From Prostheceraeus crozeri (Eukaryota; Platyhelminthes; Polycladida; Euryleptidae), in assembly GCA_907163375.1 (NCBI GenBank), contig CAJQUW010016963.1, positions 161,296 to 225,295 of the forward strand: 64,000 nt of DNA, read 5' to 3'. The translations under genes were made by a program, and so were the position numbers. Within the stretch, counting starts at the first letter, position 1. Every line of letters starts with the position of its first letter. A model generated the notes under the pieces. It was not told the DNA's origin. It ran no database searches and saw nothing but the letters and a program-made list of their open reading frames with translations. This document shows, piece by piece, positions 31,650-42,608 of this stretch.

Positions 31650-32466
31650 ACAAATTATTTTTTTTTTTTGCTGTTTAATATCTTTTCGTTTTAAGTTTTC
31701 TCGTCTTACATCTCTTCGTTTAAAGTTTTCTCGTCTAAAATCTTTTCGTTTTAAGTTTTCTCGTCTATAGTTTTCTCGTCTAAAGATTTGTTTAATAAAG
31801 TTTTGTCTAATAAAGTTTTTAGCTCTTCTAAAAAAATTTTATCATTTTCTTCATTAGAAATTTTATCATCACTAAAAGTTTTATCATCACTAAAAGTTTT
31901 ACCATCCTTTTTATTCTTATTATTAACTTTTTCTGACTGTAATTGAAACGGTATTTTATTAGCTAACGTAATAATATCATCTAACGTAATAACATTATCA
32001 TCACATACTCTTTGAAATTAATAATGCAATTTATCATAGACTTCTTTAATATGTAAATGCTTAGTTTTTAATGATTTTCGTTTCTTTGATATTAAAGATT
32101 TATTTAACATTGTAACAATGAAGTTGCAAAAACACCCGTACCATTTAAAGCTGTAGCAACTACTGGAATTGATAAAACACCTGAAGATATAACAACTGTT
32201 AAAGCACCTAAACTTATTGTTAAGAATATGCCAATTCCTTGTGTTACATTCCTAACTTTAGTCCATCTCTTTCTTAATTTTTTATAATGTTCTAGTCTAA
32301 GTAATAATTGAGTTTCCTTATCTTTCATATACCTAGCTCTATCTTTGTGTTTTTCAATGTTCATTTTTTCAATGTTCAATTCACTTATTTTTAACTGTGA
32401 TAAAGAAGGATATATTCTTGTGTTTTCATCCATTTCTATAGTTCCTTCCACTTTTGTTTTTTCCAT
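31650..32466 (-). pseudogene. Two-helix membrane protein of Polinton 1, function unknown
   Basis: Read leftward from 32466, the product starts with a charged domain (MEKTKVEGTIEMDENTRIYP) and a basic helix (LLRLEHYKKLRKRWTKV). It then has a hydrophobic pair of helices (GIGIFLTISLGALTVVISSG, VLSIPVVATALNG). The region beyond, towards 31650, continues in a related style (KRKSLKTKHLHIKEVYDKLH, DDNVITLDDIITLANKIPFQ) and ends in tandem DEKT-type repeats. I recall similar unannotated proteins from other animal Polintons but know no function. It is the outermost gene on the right side and points inward. It is broken. Confidence 0.45.
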
Positions 32467-32567
32467 TTTTTTAAGAAATATTTTTTTAAGAAATATTTTT
32501 TTAAGAAATATTTTGTTTTTTGATTACTATTATTATTTTATAATATTATATTTTTTTTATTTTTATA

Positions 32568-32905
32568 AAGAGTCTGGAGGTTACATATTTTATTTTTATT
32601 TTATAATATTATCTTTTTATTTTTTTATAAAAGAGTCTGGAGGTTATATATTTCATTTTTATATATAATATTTTTTTTTAATTAACTTATTAATCAATTT
32701 ATATCTTAAAACCTGAAAAGTGACTAAATTGGTAAATTTTGAATATTTTCAAAGATTCATTTTTTTATAAAACTCTTTTTTCAGTGTATGAACTATTTCC
32801 TATACTCATTCTCAGTATATGAAAAAAACCCAACGAACTTAAAACTTTTTTTTTATAAATCTCTTTTTCAGTGTATGAACTATTTCCTATACTCTTTCTG
32901 GAGGT
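32568..32905. repeat. Right-terminal direct repeats of Polinton 1
   Basis: Two repeat families occur near the right edge. GAGTCTGGAGGTTA(C/T)AT lies at about 32569 and 32632, with a shortened copy near 32898. CTC(T)TTTTTCAGTGTATGA... runs on into ACTATTTCCTATACT at about 32772-32806 and 32860-32895. They may be remains of a terminal repeat, but no copy is present at the left end. Confidence 0.65.
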
Positions 32906-33040
32906 ATATTTTTTAAATATTTTTTTAATGATACTTTTTAAATAGTCTATATACATGAATTTAGGTCTTAAAAATCTAAAATAATGACATAAATTGATAA
33001 ATTTAGTCGTTATTTTTAGTTACTTTTTTTAAATTTTATG

Positions 33041-33852
33041 GTGTCCTGGAACGGTCTATATACCATTACTGTCGTGTCTCGTATCTGACGTGGTGGCTAG
33101 ATTCGATATGCTACTCGGAATGGACGCTATTAGTATCCTTGGTGGTGTTTCGGTATCTGCAGATGGAAGAGGGGTAGAGTTCCCGAATGTTGCTGCCGTC
33201 GCAAGTGCGCCCGAGGTCAGAGTTGTTGATAAGGACTTCGAAGCGGTGTTCAGAGAAGGGGCTTGGACTGTATCATGGAGATGGAATGACGCTGATCGAC
33301 ACCCTGTCCTTAAGAACAAAGTGTCCCAAGACGCCATGGCCGATAATGTGGAAACTACTTTCTCGCAAGAAGTGGAGCGATGGATCGAAGAAGGTTGGCT
33401 GCAGGAATATAGTGGCACTTACAGTGGTGGTTTGGTACCGTTGATGGCCGTTGTTCAGACGAACAAGGACAAAGTGCGCCCGGTTCTCGACTTTCGAGAG
33501 TTGAATTCCTTCGTATCAAGTCATACGGGCCAAAGTCAGGTGTGTGGCGAAAAGATTCGTAAGTGGCGTCGGCTTGGTACATCTCTTAGCATTGTTGATC
33601 TGCGCAATGCGTATCTACAAGTTCACGTTCACACAGACTTGTGGAAGTATCAGATTGTAGAGTAGAAGGGTCGGCGTTATGCACTGACACTACTGGGCTT
33701 CGGATTGAACGTGGCGCCAAAGATCATGTCGGCCATTGTGAATAATGTACTTTCTTCTGATCCTGAGGTTCAAAGTGGATCTGACTCTACGTCGATGATA
33801 TCATCGTGAATGAAGACGTCGTTAGCGTCGATCGGTTTGTTGAACTGCTAAG
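33041..33852 (+). pseudogene. Protease end and reverse transcriptase part of the old retrotransposon
   Basis: It shows the end of an aspartic protease (VVARFDMLLGMDAISILGG) and the beginning of a reverse transcriptase (VRPVLDFRELNSFV, SLSIVDLRNAYLQVHVH). Fragments of the later RT blocks continue up to the hAT insertion. The family is Ty3/gypsy-like, but I cannot name a clade. It is broken, with more than one break. Confidence 0.75.
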
Positions 33853-36359
33853 CAGAGTTGGAAAAGTCGGAATTGGAATTAATTCCGACGCGGAATTAAT
33901 TCCATTTTTCGTCGGAATTGGAATTGGAATTGACGATATTTAAATCTACTGGAATTGGAATTGACCTTGATAAACCTCAATTCCACTTTTTCGATAGACC
34001 TGTGATAAATCTATTTGTACAAAAATTGAAATCACAGTATTCGGCCGTTGTGTTAACTGCACGCAGAGATAAGAGAGAGAGATAGATCGACAGAGCTAGT
34101 TTTATTCTATTGCTGAATAAAGAGTACTAATTGTGACTTTGATGGGCCTACAGCCACCGGACAATGTTAATTCTGCAATTAAGCAAACAATGAAAAGATA
34201 ATCATCTTTATTCAATCTGTTATTTAGTCATTTATCAGGTAAGATAATTAATCAAAATAAAACAATTGTTGAATTTAGTTAGACCTATTGATTGGATAAG
34301 ACTTAATTGGACTTATATAAATTGGAGATTAACTTAATTGTTGTACACACGAAAAACGATTGGTTTGGAAAGAGGAAAATTAACCCTGCATTAAAGGGCA
34401 GCCTGTCAGTTCAAATCACAATGTAGACAGTGTCAACAAATTATTCTAATAATTAATGATTCAATTAAAATGGCAATGGCATGAAATATTATTCAACTTC
34501 CAACCACATCAATTGACGATATTAATTTTCAAGACTATAGTTATACAAATACGATACTCAATGATAAAAGAAAAACTTCAAACTTGCAGTTCACTTCTTG
34601 ATGTTGAATTCACTTCAATTCGATCGGACTCACTTATACCAAAATAGTATCATAAATATCATGAATATCAGTGTCACTTATACCGTCAATCTTCAATCGC
34701 GCTCGCTGATGTGTTGCCGCATACGCTACTGTGTTGTTGTTCGCTGGTAGGCAGTTGTAGTTGTTACTTCTGTAGTCAAGTTACACCGCGAGAGCCCGGA
34801 GTTCTTCTAACAGCTACTGAAGATGTCGTATGTGTTGCTGTTGGTAGTTGTTGTTTCAATTTCTCATCGTCTCTAATTTATGCAAATGTGTGACACTTGA
34901 CGATAAATCCACTTTCTTTTGAAAATTGAAAGAGTTTCCTTTAATATCTGCTCGTTAGCTTTCGACCCGACCACATTTCGTTCTTATCACGGAATTTTTA
35001 ATCTCCTTTTTTAACATGGACCATTAATCAGTTTTCATGATATCATTTTTATCGTCGTTTTTTCTTTCATCAACAATCACGTTATTCGCACATTGAACTT
35101 CTTTTTTCTGTCAGTTTATTAATAGATTTATTCGCATCTCTCTCTCTCTCTCTCTCATAGGAAGTAGATAATAGTACACTAGAATGGAAGTTTGATATCT
35201 TGCCTATGTACAATGATGGCACATGGAAAAATCTGTGGTTTGTAGATCAGATTCGATCTAAAACATTGTATCATAGTCAAACTATTTGCCAAGTTGGTTG
35301 TGGAAGTTGTTGGCAGCAAATTAATGCAGGAATTTTATGAAGATGATATTAAGTGAGATGGTGGCATTGTTTCATGTGGCATAGCCTGCTATTCCCTGGG
35401 CTGGTATATTGTGTCGATTTGCAGCAGTCATTAACAACTATTTTTCAAAATTCGAATTAAAAATTGGTCCACAAAGTCATAATTGAAAGTGGGCAGTGCA
35501 CTGGTTGTAAGAATATCTCAAGAATTCAATAGAAAAAATTCTAATTATAGGATGATTTCTCCTTCATACGGTTAAGAAACCTAGCGCTTTTGTCGAATAA
35601 ACACATTGAAAGCTTCTTCACCGACAATAATTTCTCAGATAAGTGAATAGTCGCTGGAACTTTTCAATTAATCATTAAATGACACATTAAATTTCAATGT
35701 GATGATATTTTGGAAGCTGATGTTCGAAAGCATGTAAAGATTTTGAAAATTGTTCAAATATAGTGAACAGGGGAGCCTTTCAAGTAAAATGAATACTCTG
35801 AGATTTCTTGGCCTCTGATTTCAAGCTGGAGCAATGTATGTTCTGTAAATCGACATTGCAAGTTGCATATGTGACTGATAATACTCTTGTTAGATTATAG
35901 GAGCGATATTTCAAAATGATGAACGTACAGAACGTTTTAAAGGATTTCTTTCTTTGTCATCCTGTCGCCGCACTATTTTGTAATTCACTATTGCTTTTGT
36001 GTATGATCTTTGGACAAGGGGCAGCAATCCAGATCACAATTTGTCTTGATAAATATAAATACAAATAAGAAAACATGGAAACCAGCTCGCACAATTTGCG
36101 TTTTGCTCCAACTTAGTTCCCCCGGCGTGTGCCATAATTTTCATGCAATTTCCATTCTTGGACTTTCTATGGTACTGTTAATTTCTGTGCTCTCTCTCTC
36201 TCACTCTCAGCGTTTGATTCTTTGCTGACCGTTAATTTTCTTTTCTCTTTTTCACAAGATGTTGAATATCTCGTTTACGAAACGAAAATGGCGTAGGCTG
36301 ACCGGCTACATATATACATGTACATGTACACAAGAAATGTTAACTATGAACATGAGAAC

Positions 36360-37343
36360 TAGGGTTTACAATCCCGGGATCTCGGATCCCGGGATCCCGG
36401 GATCTCGACCCTATTTCCGAGATTAAAAATCCCGGGATTACGTCTTCGAGATCTCGAGGTATTTCGAGATATTTAAAAGATTGGCCCTTAGTTCCTTCTA
36501 AGTGACATAGTTAAGAGAGTCAATGGCTTTTTTGAAAATGCATCTAAATTTTTTATGTTCCAAGTTTGATAAATTTGCCAATGTGCTGTATTTGCCGAGC
36601 CAGTTGGTTAAGCCTCGTTCACACGATGACACTAGTGTCGTGACATTAGTGCTGAGGAGCAGCGCGAAATCTGGGCTAAATCAATGCCGTGACACAAACC
36701 GTTCAGACGCTTAATAAACAGTGTTGTGACACTGCTACTAGTATTGCTTCTGTAAACTGAAAATACTTCGTAAATTGATAGCTGAAAGACAAATCACAAC
36801 GATTTAAAATAACGACTAAAATTTTAAATGACGACTTTTGTGAGATGCTTGCGAGAAGTCTGCTAGTATTGGAAAAGTCTCCTCCTGCAAGGAATGATTC
36901 TCTCGAATCGTTGGTTAGGATGGAACTGCAACAATTCAGTCTATCTCGAGACACAGGAATGATCCTCAAGTGAGTGAAGCAAGTCCTGGAATCGATACCT
37001 CCAACATCGGTAGAATCCGAAAGGGCATTCTCGGCGGCCGGTTTGTTCTTAACGAAATTACGGTCGAGAATGAGTGATAACACAATTCAGTGTCTTACCT
37101 TACTTCGCCAATATTTTTTACGAGTTGACTAGTTTTACCTACTGTAGATGTTTGTTTAGTTCACGTTGAAAGATATAAATTTTACAAGCACGTATCGTCT
37201 TTTGAAATATGTCTAGAAACTTAATGATTAAAAACATATGCAGTATATATAAATCTCGATCGAGATCCCGGGATCCCGGGATTGCGATTAGCCAGTCTCG
37301 AAAATCCCGGGATTAAGAAAACGGCTCGAGAGTGTAAACCCTA
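36360..37343 (+). mobile_element. Inner hAT transposon with transposase remnant, 984 bp
   Basis: The ends are TAGGGTTTACA and TGTAAACCCTA, flanked by exact 8-bp duplications ATGAGAAC (36352-36359 and 37344-37351). Both subterminal regions are built of palindromic ATCCCGGGAT units. Between them, plus-strand sequence encodes the end of a hAT transposase. It is an internally deleted copy inserted into the outer hAT. Confidence 0.92.
36900..37132 (+). pseudogene. hAT transposase C-terminal dimerisation domain
   Basis: The translation shows PPTSVESERAFSAAG, then LFLTKLRSRMSDN and IQCLTLLRQYF before a stop at 37130-37132. This is the hAT dimerisation motif that ends ZBED/hAT transposases. Upstream sequence is related but interrupted, and the catalytic core is missing. 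Confidence 0.85.
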
Positions 37344-37610
37344 ATGAGAACGCACATAGGAACGACGCAGGGAACGGCACACAGGAATAACGAGGATAGG
37401 ATACGGGTACATGGGTTAGATTGAAGCGAGTAAACTTTAGATACATTAACATATACGCGCCATGCAATTATCGGAATTGAGTCTCATTATGGAATTGGAA
37501 TTGGAATTGAATTGAACTGGTTCGACTGGAATTGGAATTGGAATTGAAATTTCTGCTCTGGAATTGGAATTAAAAAATTTCAGTGGAATTTTATCAGCTC
37601 TGCTGCTAGG

Positions 37611-38452
37611 GCAATACAGGTTGGAGTGTAAAGCCCCCTGAGACGTTGAGTGGGTCGAGAGTTTTAGGACTCTCCATCTACGACTCCAACGGAACATCCT
37701 TTTGGAAGCGTGACAACGTATTACAGGCACCGACCGATGTAATGACTAAGCGCGATGTTTTCAGTTTTTGCAGAAAACTTATCGGTCATTTTCCGGTCGC
37801 TTCATGGCTTCAACCCGCATGTAGCTATGTGAAACGGTTGTCTAGTGATGCTGATTGGGATTCGGTAATAACTGACGATGTCCGTCATAAAGTTTGTGAG
37901 ATCTGGCAGCAAGTTTCCAATTCCGATCCTGTGAAAGGTGCATGGTACATTCCTGACTGTGGCACTGGCCGAGTGTACTGCGATGCCAGCAGCTTGGCCG
38001 TCGCTGTCAGTCTGCAGATAAATGACTGTGTTGTGGAAGACAATTGCTGGCTGCGGAAGCCCGATGATGTGGCTCATATAAATCTTGCGGAGCTTGACGC
38101 CGTTTTGAAAGGAGTTAACTTAGCTATGTCGTGGAATATTAAGCAACTTGAAGTGGTGACTGACTCAAATACTGTTTTCAACTGGCTAAGATCTATAATC
38201 TTCGATGATCACCGTGTGAAGACACGAAGACTAAGTAAGGTGTTGGTCCGCAGAAGACTGTCAATCTTATCCGACATTATTGAAGAGTGTAACCTCAAGC
38301 TTGATCCAATTCTTGTCCCAACAAGCAAAAATTCGGCAGACCGACTGACGCGAGTTCCTAAGCGATGGTTGAAGAAAGAACCTGTTTTCGTCGCCAGTGC
38401 TTTTGTTGATGGGGATACTGGCATGACAAGAGAAGATACGACAGATTCATAA
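37611..38452 (+). pseudogene. RT thumb and RNase H of the old retrotransposon
   Basis: Beyond the hAT element, the frame at 37646-38452 has the RT-RNase H connection (TKRDVFSFCRKLIGHFPVAS) and an RNase H domain: YCDASSLAVAVSLQI (first Asp), INLAELDAVLKGVNLA (Glu), VVTDSNTVFNWL (Asp) and SADRLTRVPKRWL. This part is open throughout. Confidence 0.8.
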
Positions 38453-39391
38453 CATTACTCACTGCGGCATTGAAAAGACGATACATCTTATAAACTGTGC
38501 GGATCCTGACCTAACCCCAACCCGAGACGAGGTGAGAACTGTGATATCTGAATGTACCCCATGTTCTTCAATTGACCCTTCACCGGTACGATGGGAGCGT
38601 GGAACTTTGTCTGTTGAAGGAGTCTGGGGTCGGATCGCGATTGATGTCATACACTACGGTGGAAAACGCTATCTGACATTCATCGACTGTGGACCTAGTC
38701 GCTACGCCATATGGAAATTAATTTCCAATGAAGGAGGCGTCTACGATATCTGCTAAAGTAACAGAAGTGCTTCGTGAGTTTGGAGTATCTCATGAAATTC
38801 TCCTTGACAACGCCCTGAGTTTCAGGTCGAGAGAGCTGACAGCTGTGTGTGAACAGTGGAAAGTGGAATGCTATATCGCTCAGCGCATAGGCCGTCCAGA
38901 AACGCGATCGTTGAACGACATCATCGGACTGTAAAGCGCATGGCCGCTCGATCGCATGAGACGTAAGGAAAATGATGTTTTATTACAATTTTCTTCCCAT
39001 GGATTCTGGCGGCATTCCTTATCACATTTTCTTTGGTCGATCCCCCCGCTGCCCATTACGTGAATCAAGAATCTTGAATGGAGAAAGCATCCCCTTGGTT
39101 GATAACCGCGTCGGAGATGTGGTGTTTGTCAAACCAAGTCGCCCGGATTGCACAACTACATGGACACGTGGCCGGGTTACAGCAGTAACTTCACGAGTGG
39201 CCGTTGAAGTTGATAGAGTTCATGGACACATTGGAGATATTCGCCCTATACCTGCAGTGAACTCTGACAGTGATTCTGACTCAGATAATGTTATCAGCAG
39301 CTCGGACAATCAGTCTTGCCGTTCTGCACGTGTTTCCGCTCTTCCTTGGCGGTATGACTCTTTACAGATTTATTTACTTTTGAGATCTTAA
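38453..39391 (+). pseudogene. Integrase part of the old retrotransposon
   Basis: It shows a zinc-binding remnant (HC ... CTPC), a core with GRIAIDVIHYGGKRYLTFID (first Asp) and HEILLDNALSFRSRELTAV (second Asp), then a region towards the catalytic Glu and a C-terminal tail (FVKPSRPDCTTTWTRGRVT). It is broken, with about three breaks. Confidence 0.75.
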
Positions 39392-39404
39392 GATCTGCGG
39401 GGGA

Positions 39405-39699
39405 TGTGGCTTAGTGTACTATTTATTGTCTATTAAGTTTCTCAGATTCGCCCGGGTGTTGTGTTGCATGTTTTTGTTAGTGAGCGGTAAACGTTTGTAG
39501 AGTATCATGTGTCTGACAGTCTGTCATTGCGAGTCTTGCTAATGTAATGTTTATGAGTTTGCTGCTTTGCCTCCGTGTATTTGTGGGGCTTGTAGGATTG
39601 TTTGTCACACATTAAAATTGGCGTTGAAAGAAAGTGGTCGAATTGAACGTGTTTAACTTTTATTTTGGGTACAAAGTGTGAATTACAACCCGAGTCACA
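39405..39699 (+). repeat. Candidate 3' LTR of the old retrotransposon
   Basis: TGTGGCTTAG begins right after a purine-rich GCGGGGGA, and CGAGTCACA ends about 295 bp later, so TG...CA ends are present. The inverted termini TGTG/CACA fit. No second copy was seen in the window, so the right boundary is tentative. Confidence 0.45.
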
Positions 39700-40540
39700 C
39701 AGCCTCCATTTCTGGACCGATCTTGCTCGTTCATGGCTCATTATGATCCGCATGGCATTGCCAAGCCCTAGTGATGAAAATTTTACGGAAAATTTTGAAT
39801 CAAAACTTTCCGTGGAAAATTATGGAAAAAATTGGAAAATTTTGGAAAATATTGGAAAATTCTGAAAGTTTTGATTTTTTTTATATCTGCCTTATAATTT
39901 GAGCGCTTCCACTGCCGAGGCAGCTATGTACCAATAAATTGGGTCTAAAACTCTTAATTTCATCATTATTTTGATTAAAGCGATCGTAGCAATGCGAGTT
40001 CCGTCCGCGGATTTTTGAACATTCCTTTGCCACAGTGGCTATTTGTGCCATTTTGTTAGCATTTTTAATTATCACACAGACACCGTTTTGGATAACGTGA
40101 ATCTTGCTTTACAATAGGGGTATAATTTCATGCACTGTGCAAGATCTGGATCAAAAATAATGTACTTCATTTTGGATTTTACTTATTAGTTTGAAAGTTA
40201 AGCTTTATTATGCAGCGTGGATCAGTGAAAGAAATTCTTCATGTGTTGATGAACAAGTGAAGTATAAGCACACAGTCCACGCAGCATTCATGAGCGACCA
40301 TTTTGGAGGACATGAAGACTGTAAACTCGCTAGATATCTGGTAACTAAAGATATCTGTGATGAGTAAAAGAATATCTATGATAGCTTTTAACTTCTGGCC
40401 TATTGTCCGACATCTTCGCTGAGGATACACATCTTCCATTTCTAGTTCAGATGGTTCAGATATAGTTCCAATTCGATTTGAAATTCTGTCCAAATGAATT
40501 TCAAATATGATCCACATGAATCTCCAATAGTAGTGAAAAC
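39700..40540. other. Intergenic spacer between the retrotransposon and Polinton 2
   Basis: No gene seen. At 39778-39870 there is a GGAAAATTTT/GGAAAATATT type tandem repeat. The exact left boundary of Polinton 2 is not resolved. Confidence 0.4.
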
Positions 40541-40554
40541 TGTGCCCTACTTGC

Positions 40555-40690
40555 GAGGGATAGGTACATGGATGGGTACATGTAAAATTTAGTGTTATCA
40601 ATAGGTACATGGATAGGTACATGTATAATTCAGTGTTATGAATAGGAACAAGTATGAGATCTGTTTTACTGGATAGGTACATGTGTTTGG
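40555..40690. repeat. Left-terminal repeat array of Polinton 2
   Basis: GGTACATGGATGGGTACATG, GGTACATGGATAGGTACATG and further AGGTACATGT copies are separated by ATTTAGTGTTAT/ATTCAGTGTTAT spacers. The array resembles the right-end array (ACATGGATAGGAACATGT). The unit is nearly palindromic, so its orientation is ambiguous. Confidence 0.6.
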
Positions 40691-40965
40691 TACAATCGGT
40701 TGAGTACACTGTGTTTCGGAACGTCTATGAGCGAACTTGTGCGGTTTGGTTCTGAGCACTTGGGTACGTACCGATAGACGTCCGTTGTTTGATTTTGAAT
40801 GGGTTTGCTCAATTGCGACTATTGTGACAATTATTTTAAATGTAGCACTATTTAGATGTGAAACTTTAATGTGCAGCTATGATTTAGTTGCTCCCCAATA
40901 AGAAAACCAATTCCAGAACTATGTTTAAAATGAAAAATACAAGAGATTTACAATGTAAGTTTGAT

Positions 40966-41255
40966 TTAAGCGTGAAAAATAAATGATGGGTACAGATCAC
41001 GTCCCTCAGGCGACTCCATGATCTTCAGGAAGTCATCACACCATTCATGAAATGTCTGATTGTTGCTAAAGTCATGGTCACACTCGTGTACCGGACACTT
41101 CACTGGTAGTCCACTCTGCCTTGAAGTGCTGACACAGTCAAGGTTTTCCACAGGGCCACTTTGCAGCCGCAACAGAGATGCATGGTCATGTCCAACTGAC
41201 CTCCCATAATGACTTGGCTGTCATTTTGAAAATAGAATAGAGGTTTTGAGGACAT
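40966..41255 (-). pseudogene. Small Cys-rich gene at the left end of Polinton 2
   Basis: A minus-strand TATA box (41313-41320) is followed by an ATG at 41255. This opens a 51-codon frame (41100-41255) beginning MSSKPLFYFQNDSQV and containing the Cys cluster HLCCGCKVALW. Another frame further left (40966-41172) encodes CPVHECDHDFSNNQTFHEWC, a plausible zinc-binding Cys/His arrangement. The two stretches probably derive from one small zinc-binding protein, so the gene appears broken. Promoter position and Cys content favour a real, once active early gene. I cannot assign a family. Confidence 0.4.
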
Positions 41256-41312
41256 GCTTCTTGTTATGGAACGTTGAGGATAAGTACTTAACAGTTTGGA
41301 ACAATGACATCC

Positions 41313-41320
41313 TTTATATA
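41313..41320 (-). promoter_or_regulatory. TATA box (TATATAAA)
   Basis: It lies 58 nt upstream of the minus-strand ATG at 41255 and about 70 bp from the rightward TATA box, so the region 41256-41476 is a divergent promoter. Confidence 0.65.
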
Positions 41321-41387
41321 GTTATATATTCTTTAGGGAAGTTCGGTACCTCTCTGATTGGCTGTTAGGATTTCCTTTGTTTAAAAG

Positions 41388-41395
41388 TATATAAG
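41388..41395 (+). promoter_or_regulatory. TATA box (TATATAAG)
   Basis: 89 nt upstream of the ATG at 41477, with a Ser/Pro-rich gene directly downstream. Confidence 0.7.
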
Positions 41396-41476
41396 TCCGG
41401 GGTTTGTACCAATTCTTATCAAAAGTTCTAATCCTCACGTTTACAAGTTACAATTATTTTAAATCTACAAGTCATA

Positions 41477-41944
41477 ATGGATCGCAAACAGGAAGCCGCA
41501 GTTGAGAACGGTACTGCTGATCGTACCACTTCGCCAGTGGAACGTACCAATACACCTCCCCAATCTCCGATGGAGCGATCGACAACACCAAACGAGCCGG
41601 TGGTGTTCACCCAAGCCCCTGCATCGCCCGACTACTCGAGTGATGATGGTGAGGATAGTGACGTATCAATCGAGACGATGCGTCACATGAATAAGAAGTC
41701 CATGCGAACGCCACTTTATGGAAGGGTCACTGTCAAAGTGAAGAACGCGCCGAAAAAATACCACACGAAACGAGTCTTCATGCGAATGGAGCCGAACGAG
41801 CGGAACCTCACAACCGCTCTCGAACTTTCGGTCATCGACCTTGACACACCACGTCGCTGTCCCTCTGCGCCCAAAAAGACCAGGATCCATGTGCAAGTGG
41901 ACTTGGAAAAACTTGTACCCTTTCCTTACCTTGATGACATTTAG
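41477..41944 (+). CDS. Ser/Thr/Pro-rich acidic protein, function unknown (155 aa)
   Basis: An intact frame with its own TATA box and an A-rich context at the ATG (CATAATGG). The N-terminal half is rich in Thr-Pro and Ser-Pro pairs (TSPVERTNTPPQSPMERSTT), many of which could be phosphorylation sites. An acidic patch (YSSDDGEDSDVSIETM) follows, then a more ordered C-terminal domain (LYGRVTVKVKNAPKKYHTKR, RIHVQVDLEKLVPFPYLDDI) that looks beta-rich. No family is recognised. A role as an early regulatory or host-interaction protein is conceivable from position and composition only. Confidence 0.65.
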   Translation: MDRKQEAAVENGTADRTTSPVERTNTPPQSPMERSTTPNEPVVFTQAPASPDYSSDDGEDSDVSIETMRHMNKKSMRTPLYGRVTVKVKNAPKKYHTKRVFMRMEPNERNLTTALELSVIDLDTPRRCPSAPKKTRIHVQVDLEKLVPFPYLDDI

Positions 41945-42189
41945 TGTGTTTTTTCTTAATCTCTTCATTTAATATTCATTTGTATATATGAACAGACTTG
42001 TTTTATAATTTCACAAATCGGTCTTCAATTAAGGTCTGAATGGGAAAGGGGAATAACTATCTACAATTAATGATGTTCAATAACTGAATTGAAACAAAAT
42101 AATCAAATATGAAGACTTCAACTTGAAATAAATAGGAACATATAACTTTTAAAGAAACAGTTAGGTTGTTAATTTTAAAATGCTTGTAG

Positions 42190-42520
42190 CAGTCCAGGAT
42201 GATATCATTCATGTGTCATACACGACACCATAAGAATGAGAATGAAAAGACCTTTCGAATGATATAAGGTATGTACCTATTCGATGGGAAAATCCTAGTT
42301 GTATGCAACTGTATGCAAGCAGACAAATGTTAGATTTTTAAATTCACTAAGTTTTTAGCCCATTCTTTAAAGACATGTAGCTCTCTAGTTATATGTCATA
42401 CATGTGTCAAACAATACACCATTAGAATCAGCATGAAAAGAGCATTCGAATGATATATTGTATGTACCCATTTGATAAAAAATCCTAGTTGTATGCATCT
42501 GTATGCAACTTGAAAAAATT
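42190..42520. repeat. Diverged tandem duplication, about 186 bp period
   Basis: Two copies share blocks such as 'CATGTGTCA', 'GAATGATAT', 'GTATGTACC' and 'AATCCTAGTTGTATGCA' (about 42210-42330 and 42398-42510). It is non-coding. Confidence 0.7.
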
Positions 42521-42608
42521 CCAAGTTTTTTTTACAAAAATGACTAAGTTTACAAATTTTCGAAGTTAAAGTTTTACAACTAAAAATGACCATAATATAC
42601 AATCCTCT

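Larger units (their letters stand above)
15850..33040. mobile_element. Polinton 1 (adintovirus-type), AT-rich, broken
   Basis: A block of about 17 kb with far higher AT content than its flanks. It encodes the Polinton set: integrase, PLA2-like domain, double-jelly-roll major capsid, minor capsid candidates, protein-primed-type PolB, A32/FtsK-type packaging ATPase and penton-like protein. Left-arm genes (15.9-21.1 kb) run leftward, right-arm genes (21.3-31.5 kb) rightward, and a final gene (31.6-32.5 kb) leftward. Several genes are split, so the element is dead, with roughly ten breaks overall. No adenain-type protease and no inverted terminal repeat was found; the left end stops directly after integrase and is probably truncated. 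The right edge abuts an old LTR retrotransposon. Confidence 0.88.
33853..37602. mobile_element. Outer hAT-type transposon, 3.75 kb
   Basis: The termini are CAGAGTTGG... on the left and ...CAGCTCTG on the right, i.e. inverted CAGAG(T/C)TG. The flanking 8 bp are CTGCTAAG (33845-33852) and CTGCTAGG (37603-37610), 7 of 8 identical, as expected for a hAT target duplication. Both ends are filled with GGAATT(G) units, more than ten per end, probably transposase-binding subterminal repeats. No transposase domain was recognised inside. A pyrimidine tract with TAG at about 35135-35160 followed by an open stretch (DILPMYNDGTWKNLWFVD) might be a captured or degraded exon. It is inserted in the RT of an old LTR retrotransposon and carries a second hAT. 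Confidence 0.85.
33041..39699 (+). mobile_element. Old LTR retrotransposon, 3' part only, broken
   Basis: Degraded pol sequence (protease end, reverse transcriptase, RNase H, integrase, in the Ty3/gypsy order) runs from the right edge of Polinton 1 to a candidate 3' LTR. It is interrupted by a hAT transposon at 33853-37602. The 5' LTR, gag and most of the protease are missing. Several breaks are present, so it is much older than the 2-9.5 kb element. Confidence 0.8.

Noticed and set aside
31507-31770. Plus-strand frame of Phe/Arg/Leu repeats after ATPase B
   Set aside because: It lies antisense to the repetitive end of the minus-strand membrane protein gene and has low complexity.
15850-33040. 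Terminal inverted repeats of Polinton 1
   Set aside because: I compared the right-end repeats with the region left of integrase and found no match; the left end seems lost.
36010-36228. Plus-strand frame inside the outer hAT as transposase remnant
   Set aside because: No hAT, BED or other motif recognisable; composition is like non-coding DNA.
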